From positions 96,036,988-96,100,987 of the forward strand of contig OY294045.1 of assembly GCA_958510825.1 (NCBI GenBank): a stretch of 64,000 bases of DNA, written 5' to 3'. Numbering within the stretch: the stretch's first letter is position 1; each line of letters begins with the position of its first letter. The position numbers and the translations under genes were made by a program. The notes beneath the pieces were generated by a model, which was not told where the DNA came from, did not search any database, and was given only the letters and a program-made list of their open reading frames with translations. The stretch comes from Brachypterus glaber (Eukaryota; Arthropoda; Insecta; Coleoptera; Kateretidae). This document shows, one piece after another, positions 53,838 to 64,000 of this stretch.

Positions 53838-54290
53838 TAATTATATAAATTTATAGCAAAAATGTTAATTATGAAATAACTGCATTTAAGTAACTAAAGT
53901 TCAGATAATTTTTATTTTGTTTAACGATTAAAATATAATTACAATAAGTTCAAGGTCAATAGAATAAAAGATTTCCTTTTCACCATAAAAGAGATTGTTT
54001 AACAGTTAGATCATAATAGAAATTTATAAAATAATTCACCTTGTTTAAGAATTTGGCAAAAAATTGGCCAAATTTACAAAGCATAGTTGCCACTTGATCT
54101 GGGATATGCAGACAGAACATTTAAAATTGAGAAATTCATTGTAACTTAGGTATGATTGATAAGTTACAATTTAAAACATTATTTCTGTTTTAAAATACAT
54201 ATTTCTATAGATAAGATTGACGGATAAAACTTGCTCAAAAATTTGTACATTGCATTCTGCAATTCCAAGGCATTCTGTGGAACTCAAATA
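53838..54290. other. Intronic AT-rich spacer
   Basis: Lies between two copies of the same MITE; nothing recognised. Confidence 0.3.
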
Positions 54291-54938
54291 CAGAGCGGTC
54301 CAAAAGTCACCCCCCCTCTTAACTTTTGAACCAGTTGAAATATTGACTTCAAATTTGGACTTTTAAATAAGACAACTTAAACTATATTTTAGCATATATT
54401 TAATACTTTCAGCTCTAAAGCTTATAAAATTCTCCATTTAACTCCATATTTTTAAATTAAAAAAAAAAAAATTGGGTTTAAAATGGGGTTGAAAATGGGT
54501 ATTAATGTCAAAATTCCTCTAAAAAAAAACAAATATTTTTTTAAAAATACCTAATTTTATCATAAAAAAATGTTAATCATACTTTTAAACTAATTTTAGT
54601 TGACATAAATAAAAATTTATAAAAAAAAACTTAAAAACTTAAAAAGCACAAAAAATTGAAAAATCAAAACCTTTAAAAACATATTTAAAAAATTTAAAAA
54701 TGTTAGTTTAAATAGAGAATTTTATAAGCTTTAAAATGATGTATCACACGACCCCCCTTTCCATTAAAAAAAATGTCCCCCCATGCCCCCCTTCCCACAT
54801 TTTAAGAGCTGAAAATATCAAATATATGCTAAAAGATAGTTTAAGTTGTCTTATTTAAAAGTTCTAAATTTGAATTCGATATCTCAACTCGTTCAAAAGT
54901 TAAAAGGGGGAGGGGGGGGTGACTTTTGGACCGCACTG
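54291..54938. mobile_element. Tc1/mariner-type MITE, family 1, copy C (648 bp)
   Basis: Ends CAGAGCGGTCCAAAAGTC and GACTTTTGGACCGCACTG flanked by TA (54289-54290, 54939-54940). Its left arm has lost the part after TTCAGCTCTAAAG relative to the other copies. Confidence 0.92.
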
Positions 54939-55001
54939 TATATGAATTCTTTGGGTCTTTTCAATGAATTCAGGGATTTTTACACTAAAAATTAGATTGT
55001 A

Positions 55002-55399
55002 ATGGAGATTTCTTCCGTTAGATTAGACAGGTACAAAAGTTCTACCCAAAAAGGATAGAAGACATACATACACTCCCACTTCCACCCAACCAAACAAATT
55101 CTGTATTTGTTCTTTGTTGAACAAATACAATATTTACTTGGCCGGGCGAAAAGTGTAAAGAAATTACTGGCGCCATCTAAGTTTTAGTAGAATTATCTTA
55201 TTTTACAGATTCACATTAGCTATGTTCGTTCATGCCGCTCACTGCTACACCTTCCGGCCAGCCAAATAAATACTGTATTTGTTGTGTGAAAAACAAATAC
55301 AGTATTTATTTGGTTGGCTGGAAAGTGTAGCACAAATGAGATAGAGATAGGGTAGACGTCTTTTGTTTCATAATTCTAGTTGTAGAGATCTCCATTGGA
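55002..55399. mobile_element. MITE family 7, copy B
   Basis: Reverse complement of 43630-44040 with both hairpins kept (AAATACAGTATTTATTTGGT near 55298-55317). Confidence 0.85.
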
Positions 55400-55909
55400 T
55401 CTAACAGGTGCTGCTTCCTGATAACTACATTTCATCAGAGAACACATTTCATTTTCTAGCAACCTACACTGTTGTCAGTTTTACAAGTATATTCAGGATA
55501 CTGTAAAAAAAACTCCATTTTTTTTATAATTACACATTTTTTAATTACACACCCTATTGTAGTTTTCAAAATTTTTAGAAGAAAACCTCGCCTCTCGACA
55601 GATGTTTTTACTAAAAACAGTTTTAGTTTTTACCTGTTTCACTAGGCCCAGGCCTATAGGGGAAAGAGAGTTAGCGTGTGTTTGGGGATGGGCTTTTTCA
55701 CACACCCCAAAACGGCAATTCTTGCCCTCAACAGGGGCGGATTTATTTTATTTTAAGGAGGGGGGGGGCATCCATAAGGGAAAAAATTGTGCATTCACCA
55801 AAAATAAAAATTTTAAGGTATTTCTAAATCCGACCATGGCCCTCAGGGACCAGTTTTTCTCTTTACAACCCTGTTTTATTACCAGTTGTCCTCCCCCCAA
55901 AAATATACC

Positions 55910-56145
55910 AAACTATGAAGCTGAAGTTTGCAACGTTTTTTTGCGTCGAAAATTCAAATAGTATAATAAAACACTTATTCCATAACACGTTTTTAGCGCA
56001 CTAGTACTTTAGAAAACTCGCCGCAAGGGCTTCTTTTCTAAACCTGTACTCGTGCGCTAAAAACGTATGTTATGAAACTAGTACTTTAATATAGGATTTG
56101 AATTTTCGTTGCAAAAATACGTTGCAAACTTCAGCTTCATACCAA
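55910..56145. mobile_element. Inverted repeat with hairpin MITE (family 3) at its centre
   Basis: Outer arms TGAAGCTGAAGTTTGCAACG and CGTTGCAAACTTCAGCTTCA; the inner hairpin at 55969-56091 matches 26646-26769. A fragment of the outer arm also occurs at 58558. Confidence 0.8.
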
Positions 56146-56374
56146 ACTATAGGTATATTTTTTAATACAAAACTATACAAAATTACTTATATATTTTTTT
56201 TCTACAAACATGTGGAAAGTTGTACTTTTGCGTAATGGTGCGAAAGTACAAATTCCGCGCGCTTCTAGAAAATAAAGATCCAAATTTTCTTTCGAAAAAT
56301 TAATGCTTTCCGCGCTTGTTAGGAAAGTAATTATTTCTGTTCCTTTATTCATTTAAAAAAAGTACTACTAAACA

Positions 56375-56951
56375 CGTATTGCTTTCCCATTTTGAAAATT
56401 GAAAATACATTTTTTTTAGAAAAAATTGAAAATTGCTATATATGGGTTTTTGAGGTTGCTGAAATTGAATCTGATAAAAAAAAGTTTTCTAATTCCACCC
56501 CCAAGGGGGTGAGGGGTAAATATTTTTCAATATTTTAATATTTTCTTCAAAATTGGTATATAGGGGTTTTTGGGGTCGACGAATATGAATCTGATAATTT
56601 TTTTTCTAATTTCACCCCCTGAGGGGTAGGGGTAGTTTTCGTGAAAACTGGTGTATTGGGGTTTTTGAGGTTGCTGAAAGTGAATCTGATAATAATTTTT
56701 TTCTAAATTCACCGCCTGAGGAGTGGGGGGTAGTTTTCGTGAAAATTGTTATATTGGGGGGTTTTGAGGTTGTTGAAAGTGAATCTGATTATAAAAAAAT
56801 TCTAATTTTACCCCTAAAGGGGCAGATGGTAGTTATTGTGAAAATTGGTATATTAAGGTTTTTATGGTTGCTGAAAGTAAATATGATAATAAAAAATCCA
56901 TTTTACGGGCGGAGGTGAAAAATGGGAAAGCTCTTTTACGGGACAGTGTAT
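56375..56951. mobile_element. Minisatellite-bearing element, family 5, copy B (inverted)
   Basis: TTGCTTTCCCATTTTGAAAA at one end and GGGAAAGCTCTTTTACGGGA at the other, with about five internal units (TTTTTGAGGTTGCTGAAAGT, TGAATCTGATAATAA). Confidence 0.85.
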
Positions 56952-57480
56952 TTTTTATTTTTTTCTGCTTAAATAAGTTTATCAGAAACCAGAGCGACTT
57001 GGCAACTACGTGACCGTGAATCATATCGATTTTCATATATGCTAGCTCCTCCCATTAGGGACATTTTTAACACGTTTTAAACCTTGTTTTAAAGAATTTT
57101 CGAAAAAATTGGGTGCCGCAGGGCCGGATTTACTGAATTTACGCCCTAGGCAATAGATAACGTGTTAGTTTTTCTGTACTGTCCCAAATAAGGGTAGTTT
57201 ACTGATAAACAAAAATCGAAAAATTCAATTTTTTAAAAAATGGCTGTAACGATTTTGCTCAAATTTTGTAATAGAATTTTTTTTGCAAATGCGCATTAAA
57301 ATTTACATTGAGGATTTCTTTTCCTTTATCACCGAAAATAAATGCAAACTAATGATAAAAACAAGCCGTGAAGATGTGTAATGCTATATTATTCGCAGTA
57401 AATAGTATATATATATATATATATATTTCCCAAATACTAAAAAAATAAATTTCAAAAAGAAAAAATAACAAAAAAATTAC

Positions 57481-58150
57481 ATATCGTCCACTAAAGGCTC
57501 TAGTTGTCTAACTCCAAATTTTTCAAAAATGAGATTTTTATCAAATTTGCTTCATTATCTGATTACCAACATACTTCAAAAAAAAAAGTTGCATTAAACC
57601 AATATCAGCCTCTAAAAATGCAAAAATGTAAATATTTTAAGTCGCTAAGTGTCTAACTCCATCATATGATTGTGAGAAAACAATTAAATGAGAACTGTCA
57701 CTAATGTCAAACTATTTCTCGACAACAGGGGATCCCGTTTCAAATATTTGTTAATTTACTGTTTGATGATAATTATAATTATTGCCATTAATAATGTATA
57801 TATATTATGCCTACCTAGTAGTAATATTATATATTAAATATAAAAATATAAATTTTTTGTAATAATATTACGCGATATACTACGATAGGTATCCTCTTTT
57901 ATCTTCCCTTGGAGTTAGACCATTAGTGAATTTAGATTCTGTGGTTAAAATTTAATTTTCAAATAATTTATATAAAATAGATAACAATGAAAAGTTTTAA
58001 ATACATTAACACATTTCAAACATTTTTACCTGTGAACAAGCTAGTTTTAAAGTTCTAAATTGCTATAATTAAGTTTTAAATCGTTTTTTACGTCTCCTGA
58101 AAAATATGACGTTTTGGAGTTAGACCGTTAGAGCCTTTAGATGACGATAT
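57481..58150. mobile_element. Foldback, 670 bp
   Basis: ATATCGTCCACTAAAGGCTC and GAGCCTTTAGATGACGATAT are inverted ends; arms continue with GTCTAACTCCAAA / TTTGGAGTTAGAC. Confidence 0.8.
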
Positions 58151-59180
58151 AAAAAAAAATTTTTTTGAAAAAAAAAAAACATTGACAAAAAAAAAGTTTT
58201 CAGAAAATTTTAAATTTTTTTATAAATTTTCTTTTTGCGAAAAATGAAAAATAAAAAAAAATTCCAAACAAAAATTCTAAATTTTTCATTTTTTTTTATT
58301 ATTTTTTTTGTAGAATTAATCCTTATAAAAAGTAATTTTTCCTGGAAAAAATTTTTTAGATTTTTTAAAAAGTTTAACCCCCCATAACTTTTTTGTTTTT
58401 GGGAGGGTTATTTTCAAAAATAAAAGGGACCTTCACCTCGTAGAACTTGATTTTTTCTGGAATTTTCAAAAGTCGATCGGATTATTCGTTCTTGAGTTAT
58501 CGTGTTTACAAAAATCTTGAAATCAGACAGACGCACCGACAATGAAAAAAAAAATTATGAAGCTGAAGTTTCCAACGTTTTTTTGCATCGAAAATTCAAA
58601 CATTTTTCTCTTATTCAAACTCACGGACAAAGCTTTTTTGGAGGTAAGGACCTTTTTTTAAGTCATCAAAATTTCGGGTAGGGGTAATTTTTTTTCTTGT
58701 ACAAACTCTCACGGACAAAGCTTTTTTTGGAGGTGACGACCTTTTTTGTCAAAGAAAAAAGTTGCATTTTTAGTCAAAAAAAAGTTGTAATTTTTGACCT
58801 TCTCTCCCCCCCACGAAATCTTCTTCGCTACGGCCCTGGGTATAACCATTTTCGTTTTTTTTTCTGTAGTTTTATTAAAAATGGCCATTTTATGGCAAAA
58901 AGGGAAAATGCGAAGCAACAAACTTGATTTGCTACAAATTTTGAACTCACAACTTGAATTAAAACAGTTTCAGGAAACAAGGCTGAAAATGCTTCACCAA
59001 TGAATGGCATTTCCAGCAGTATTTTTAGATTTTATGATTTTAAACACATCGTTTTTCGCATGAAATGATTTAATTTAAATCAGTCTCATTTAGTCTTTTC
59101 ATTGGATTACATAGACCAAAATCATGAAAATCTGCTTTGATGATGGACATTGTGTTGAAACTTTTGTTAGTTTACTTTAT
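58151..59180. other. Intronic sequence, no gene
   Basis: A-rich and T-rich runs, a partial inverted-repeat fragment at 58555-58600, and two short direct repeats (CACGGACAAAGCTTTTTT at about 58622 and 58711). Confidence 0.35.
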
Positions 59181-59224
59181 GATGGCACTCTGTGTATATT
59201 TTAATAATTGTCTTTTTGTTTCAG

Positions 59225-59351
59225 AAATTTCTTAAAAGTTCGCAAAACAAAGTTGGGGACGATATATCGCTGGCGGATTTTATTTACTATGTAAGGGAGC
59301 ATGAAAAGAACCTCAGGCTGCATTTCTCACACCTAGATAAGAACATGGATG
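59225..59351 (+). CDS. SCaMC: SCaMC coding exon 2: EF-hand 2 and start of EF-hand 3
   Basis: 127 bp between TTTCAG| and GATG|GTAAGT. In phase with exon 1 (phase 0) and ending in phase 1. It encodes 42 residues: KFLKSSQNKVGDDISLADF, a degenerate EF-hand 2 that lacks the acidic ligand pattern, then YYVREHEKNLRLHFSHLDKN, which is the highly conserved helix between EF-hands 2 and 3 of SCaMC proteins, and the first half of loop 3. Function as in exon 1; this linker segment is the strongest evidence for the family. Confidence 0.9.
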
Positions 59352-59721
59352 GTAAGTGTAATTATCACTGGTCGGATAAAAGCATTCATTTACGCAAAAA
59401 ATTAAAAAAGAAATATATTTTGAAAAAAAAAAAAAATGTTTTTTTTTATTTTTATCATTTTTTTTGTTAAAAATATTTTTCGGACCTCGTTTCGGACTCA
59501 CTGCAATAACAACGTGTACATAAAAGTCCAGTTAATAAAATATAGTTTAAAGCATAGGTACTTGGGTACCTAAATAAAAATCAAAAACTTTCGTATTCTT
59601 AAAAGATAAAAATCGAATGTCGGTTTTTTCTTTGAAAAACACCAAAATACATATGTACAGTTATTGTGTATAGTCAATATTGTTGTGTGTAACAAATTAG
59701 TCGTCAAATATTTCGATTTAG

Positions 59722-60255
59722 TGTATTAAAGTACTAGTTTCATAACATACGTTTTTAGCGCACGAGTACAAGTTTAGAAAACGAGCCGCTTGCGGCGAGT
59801 TTTCTAAAGTCCTAGTGCTCTAAAAACATGTTATGAAACGAGTGCTTTATACAATTTTTTCTATTTTGCTCTAAAATTTTAAAAAACTTTCATTTAAATT
59901 GATGACTGATTCAGGGATTTTTGTTTTGGGTTGGCATTACAGTTTACACTATGTTTAAAATTCTAAGAACAAATGATATTTTGTTATATTTTACAGTCAT
60001 CTCTTCTTTTTTCACTGCAATTAACCAGTCCACAATTTTAACACGGTAAAAAATAACCCAAACACAAAATGTTGTAAAAAAGTAAACTTTAAATCGACAT
60101 TGACATTTGCACGCAAAACGTCAAGAGATAGGCTTTTGTATGTTGTAAAACCCAACAGAAAAAAAAGTAGAGACCTCTTATGGGCCTATAAGAACACGCA
60201 AAATTCGTGTGATTATAAGCTTATAAGAGTCGCAAAATAGAAAAAAAAAATCCCT
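59722..60255. mobile_element. Hairpin-bearing MITE, family 3, copy B (inverted)
   Basis: Reverse complement of 26285-26775. Hairpin at 59728-59848 and the long tail (TGGGTTGGCATTACAGTTTA, CACGCAAAATTCGTGTGATT). Confidence 0.82.
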
Positions 60256-60834
60256 CATAATTCGTCAAAATTAATCCGTAAGCCTATGTTTCTGTCTATT
60301 CTCAACTTTGATGAGTCATAACAGAGTTTACGCCGACTACTGCTTAGATATTTTGATATACTTTTTATATGCAATAAAGGTGTAATTAAATATATTTGTT
60401 TTGCATGGAATTTTTTGTCATGCGAGTATAATGCTCTAATTTTAGCTTCTACATTAAAATTGTATAGAATCTGGATAAATCCGGTTTGGGTACTTGGCCA
60501 TTGCGATTTTTTGCAGTTTTACATTTTGTTATAATTTTGGCAATCATCCCAATATATTTTAAGGTCGGTAATTCACAAACCTTGGCATATCTTGTAAGCA
60601 AATTAAATTACACCGGCCCACAGTGATCAATATTGGTTTTCTAGAGGGACAAAACTCTATATCCGCTAAAAATATATAAAAAATTGAAAAATTGCAAATG
60701 AAAGTTATAACTAAGGGGTTAATAAATAAAATTAACCTAAAATTAATTTTCGGAAAAATATGATTGGCCTTGAAATACGACTTTTCTTAAATGCTTTAAA
60801 ATTACTTCATTTAAGTTATTAAAAGTTATTCTGC

Positions 60835-61605
60835 TAGTTTTGCTTTCCCATTTTAAAAATTTTCAAAATTCCGGAAAAAAAATGTCGATCGGTCGGTCGA
60901 TCGGTCGGTCGGTCGATCGGTCTGTCCGGGAAATCTTGAGGGGGCAAATGGGCAAAAATACATTTTTTTTAGAAAAATTTGAAAATTGATATATAGGGGT
61001 TTTTGAGGTTGCTGAAATTGAATCTGATAATATTTTTTTTAACTCCACCCCCAAGGGGGTGAGGGGGTAAATAATTTCAAATATTTTCAATATTTTCCTC
61101 AAAATTGGTATATAGGGACTTTTGGGGTTGACGAATTTGAATCTGATAATAACTTTTTTCTAATTTCACCCCCTGGGGGGTGGGGGGTAGTTTTTGTGAA
61201 AACTGGTATATTGTGGTTTTTGAGGTTTCTGAAAGTGAATCTGATAATAAAAAAATTCTAAATCCACCCCCTGAGGGGGGGGGGGTAGTTTTCGTGAAAA
61301 CTGGTGTATTGGGGTTTTTGAGGTTGCTGAAAGTGAATCTGATAATAAAAATATTCTAAATCCATCCCCTGAGGGGTGAGGGGTAGTTTTCGTGAAAATT
61401 GGTATATTGGGGTTTTTGAGGTTGTTGAAAGGGAATCTGATAATAAAAATATTCTAAATCCATCCCCTGAGGGGTGAGGGGTAGTTTTCGTGAAAATTGG
61501 TATACTAAGGTTTTTATGGTTGTTGGAAGTGAATCTGATAATAAAAAAATTCATTTTACGCGCGGAGGTGAAAAATGGGAAAGCTCTTTTACTGGGCAGT
61601 GCATT
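60835..61605. mobile_element. Minisatellite-bearing element, family 5, full copy C (inverted)
   Basis: Same structure as 31292-32155: terminal TTTTGCTTTCCCATTTT, a GGTCGGTCGATCGGTCGGTC run at about 60890-60925, then about six 85-95 bp units (TGGTATATTGGGGTTTTTGA, GAATCTGATAATAA, CCCCTGAGGGG) and the CTTTTACTGGGCAGTG end. Confidence 0.88.
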
Positions 61606-61761
61606 TTAGCTATATTTTAATATATATCGAATGCAAGGTGAAAAAAAATGTCTGAAGAAAAATTTATTAGCGTGCAAGAAGATGTACGAAACAAGTACAA
61701 ACTCTCAAAACGCAAATTCGATGCAGGCATGTGTAATTTATTGGATATTTTTTTGTTTCAG

Positions 61762-61849
61762 GTAAAATAGACCTAGAAGAATTAATTCGGGCATTTAGTG
61801 AATTGGGCATTCCATTAGATAGGGCAGAAGCTACCAATCTGTTACAAAG
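61762..61849 (+). CDS. SCaMC: SCaMC coding exon 3: EF-hand 3 and following helix
   Basis: 88 bp between TTTCAG| and AAAG|GTAGGA. The first two bases complete the glycine codon begun in exon 2; it ends in phase 2. Together with exon 2 it forms a canonical EF-hand loop DKNMDGKIDLEE, then LIRAFSELGIPLDRAEATNLLQR, where GIPL is a typical SCaMC motif. Remaining EF-hand 4 and the six-helix carrier domain must lie beyond 64000. The gene is therefore 3'-incomplete in this window. Confidence 0.9.
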
Positions 61850-64000
61850 GTAGGACTCAATTTTGTTTTTTTTTGAGTAAAATTTACGAAATCTTTAACA
61901 AGACAAGTATAACTATGGTATAGGTTAAAATGTTTTTTTGTGGTCACCAAGCAGTAACTTAAGTTATTTCACACCGCCTGCGCTAGAATAATATCATACG
62001 GTAATTTTGAATTTTCAAAAATCGTCCTGGACAAATTTTTTTTGGATATTTTGACAAAAGAACAAAATGAAAAAAAAATAAAAACTAAGGAATTATTTGA
62101 TATCGTAAACCCGACAACATCGCATTATTCTTGCGCTAAATGTGACTATCATACTGAAAAAAATCAATAATTTTTGTTTATTTACAAAACCAACATAAAT
62201 ACGTTTAGATAGAATGTATAATAAAAACACTGTTCAATATTAATTAAATACACGGTGTATTTGAAATAGCGTAGGAAATTTTAACAAGTCCAAACCTAGC
62301 GAGCTTTATATAATATAATAAAATTATTTCTACATGATAAAATATGACAAAAAGTTCCTATAAATATATGTCTAAAAATGCGTCATAAGGGAGCTACGCC
62401 CCTTTGAAAGTGGCTAAAAAAATCGGTTTTTATTTAATAACTCAGGAACCCTTTGAGATATATCAACGAGGTTTTGCACGTCAATTAATCCTGCCAAGGC
62501 CCGTTTTTATGTGTTATTTTCATGTACTTATTTCAACCAGGGGTGTGCGAAACGGGGGGGCTTATCAGTTTTTTGTCCCAAACTTTTTTCTGCGTAACTT
62601 TTTTGCAATTTTATTTTTTAAATATGATTCCTCAGGTCAAAATACACAAAAAAGGTACTCTTGTTGTAATACTGTAGGATTAACCGTTTTCGAGAAAAAT
62701 TCATTTGAAGGTGAAATCCCACGGTTCGAGGACGAAAAATTAAATACTAAAATGTTGAAAACCAAAATTTTAATGATGTAGGGCGAATGTACATTAAAAA
62801 CTAAGAAAAAAACCTCATATACAGGTACTCCCAAAAATCACTCCTAATGGAGCTATGCACCATTTTTAAAGGGCTATGGTAGCTTTAAAAGCGTTTTTTC
62901 GACCTACATGTATGGAAACTTTTTTTTTTAGTTTTTGATGTAGAATAATATTGCATCATTAAAATTTTGGTTTTCGACATTTTAGTATTTAATTTTTTTC
63001 CTCGAACCGTGAAATTTCACCTTCAAATGAACTTTTCTGGAAACCGGTTAATCCTACAGTATTACAACAAGAGTACCTTTTTTATCTATTTTGACCTGAG
63101 GAATCATATTTCAAAAATAAAATTGCAAAACAGTTACACAGAAAAAAGTTTGGGACAAAAAACTGATTAGGCCCCCCCGTTTCGCACACCCCTGTTTTAA
63201 ATAAGTACATGAAAATGACATACAAAGATGGGTCTTATTAGGATTAATTCACGTGCAAAACCTCGTTAATATATCTCAAAGGGTTCCTGAGTTATTAAAT
63301 AAAAACCGATTTTTTTAGCCAATTTCAAAGGAGCGTAGCTCCCTTATGACGCATTTTTAGACATATGTTTATAGGAACTTTTTGTCATATTTTATCATGT
63401 AGAATCACCTGTTAAAATTTCCTACGCTATTTCAAATACACCCTGTATATTTTTAAATAAATATATTTAATTAATATTATAAGTTAAAAGTCTATGTGTA
63501 ACTTTTTCATAATCTAGTTTTAAATCATATCATGGAAATAAACTAATTTAACATGTTGAAAGCCAGATTAAATTACTTGTCTTGGGTAACACTGTCCCAC
63601 GGAACTAGATGCTTTGGGTTATCGTTGAAGCTAATGGTTTGCTTTCAATGTTATTATAGTATAAATACCTCAAAAATAACTCCATAATCGTACTGAAACT
63701 TAAGAAAATAGTCACATAAGTCCAGCCTAATTACACATTGAATTACAGTATATTAAATCCGTGAAAACTAATAAAATACAACCAAATATTTTAATATTAT
63801 AGTCAAGAGCAGTGAACACAACACAGACCCACTTTGGCCCCACTGTAGTAGTTAATGTGCAAAGTTATTTTTATTTTGACGAGATGACATTTGACACTTG
63901 AAGTTTCGTGCAATGTTGCCAAATCGTACATTGACATATGTCAAAATTCTTAACTAAAATAATTAATTAAAGTATGTTCCGGGATGTAAAAAGGGCTGAA
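61850..64000 (+). other. SCaMC intron 3 (continues past the window)
   Basis: No further SCaMC exon is visible. The interval holds the MITE at 62251; 63446-64000 is AT-rich with nothing recognised. Confidence 0.7.
62251..63445. mobile_element. TA-flanked foldback MITE, 1195 bp
   Basis: Ends CACGGTGTATTTGAAATAGC and GCTATTTCAAATACACCCTG flanked by TA (62249-62250, 63446-63447). Arms are inverted over several hundred bases (ATGACGCATTTTTAGACATA, TCCTACAGTATTACAACAAG). A half copy is nested at 30420-30840. Confidence 0.9.

Larger units (their letters stand above)
52910..59224 (+). other. SCaMC intron 1 (about 6.3 kb)
   Basis: GT...AG intron, donor GTGAGT, acceptor TTTGTTTCAG. It holds at least seven mobile elements or repeats listed separately. 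Sequence not otherwise annotated between them shows no gene, except a (TA)n run at 57403-57426. Confidence 0.8.
59352..61761 (+). other. SCaMC intron 2 (about 2.4 kb)
   Basis: GTAAGT donor, TTTGTTTCAG acceptor; phase 1. Contains MITE copies at 59722 and 60835; no gene in the rest. Confidence 0.8.

Noticed and set aside
54998..55420. Possible protein-coding similarity between the 43.6 and 55 kb copies
   Set aside because: The conservation is of inverted-repeat structure, with stops in all frames; read as MITE family 7.
55602..55961. 119-codon frame inside SCaMC intron 1
   Set aside because: No known motif; ends in an inverted repeat arm and has random-like composition.

Overview
The window is a piece of an AT-rich, repeat-dense arthropod (almost certainly insect) nuclear genome. 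Evidence: spliced exons of a metazoan mitochondrial carrier gene separated by kilobases of intron, an insect-type env-bearing LTR retrovirus (errantivirus), BEL/Pao, Tc1 and several non-LTR retroelement remnants, and dozens of MITE-like foldbacks. I cannot fix the order; the repeat load would suit a large TE-rich genome such as some beetles (inference only).

Layout. 0-8 kb: decayed DNA transposon and non-LTR fragments, a 1.4 kb foldback and a 200-N assembly gap. 8.06-16.14 kb: a complete, young errantivirus provirus inserted in a (TA)n microsatellite, with near-identical 229/230 bp LTRs, a tRNA-Ser-type primer site, frameshifted gag, an intact 1543-residue pol and an env read from a spliced transcript. 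Its Pol carries an extra segment between RNase H and integrase that contains a TARG1/OARD1-like macrodomain; this is the most notable observation. 16.2-18.1 kb: rearranged BEL/Pao remnant (integrase half only). 18.2-22.1 kb: a Tc1/mariner-type MITE and a 5'-truncated non-LTR element with an uninterrupted RT ORF. 22-52 kb: mostly non-autonomous DNA elements, many nested, several with defined target-site duplications (TA, TAA, 8 bp), minisatellites, one convincing but unidentified minus-strand exon (26.9-27.1 kb) and a zinc-finger-like fragment (44.5-44.7 kb). 52.7-64 kb: the first three coding exons of SCaMC (calcium-binding mitochondrial carrier, SLC25A24/25 type) on the plus strand, with introns of about 6.3 and 2.4 kb packed with the same MITE families; the carrier domain lies beyond the window.

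How it fits together: the only clear host gene is SCaMC, and its visible exons encode only the Ca2+-sensing EF-hand part. Most recognisable remaining sequence is mobile DNA. Autonomous machinery is present only in the errantivirus and partly in the 19-22 kb non-LTR element; the MITEs have no transposase here and depended on enzymes encoded elsewhere. Exon limits, domain names and transposon superfamilies were read by eye from splice consensus, motifs, TIRs and TSDs; no database search was run.
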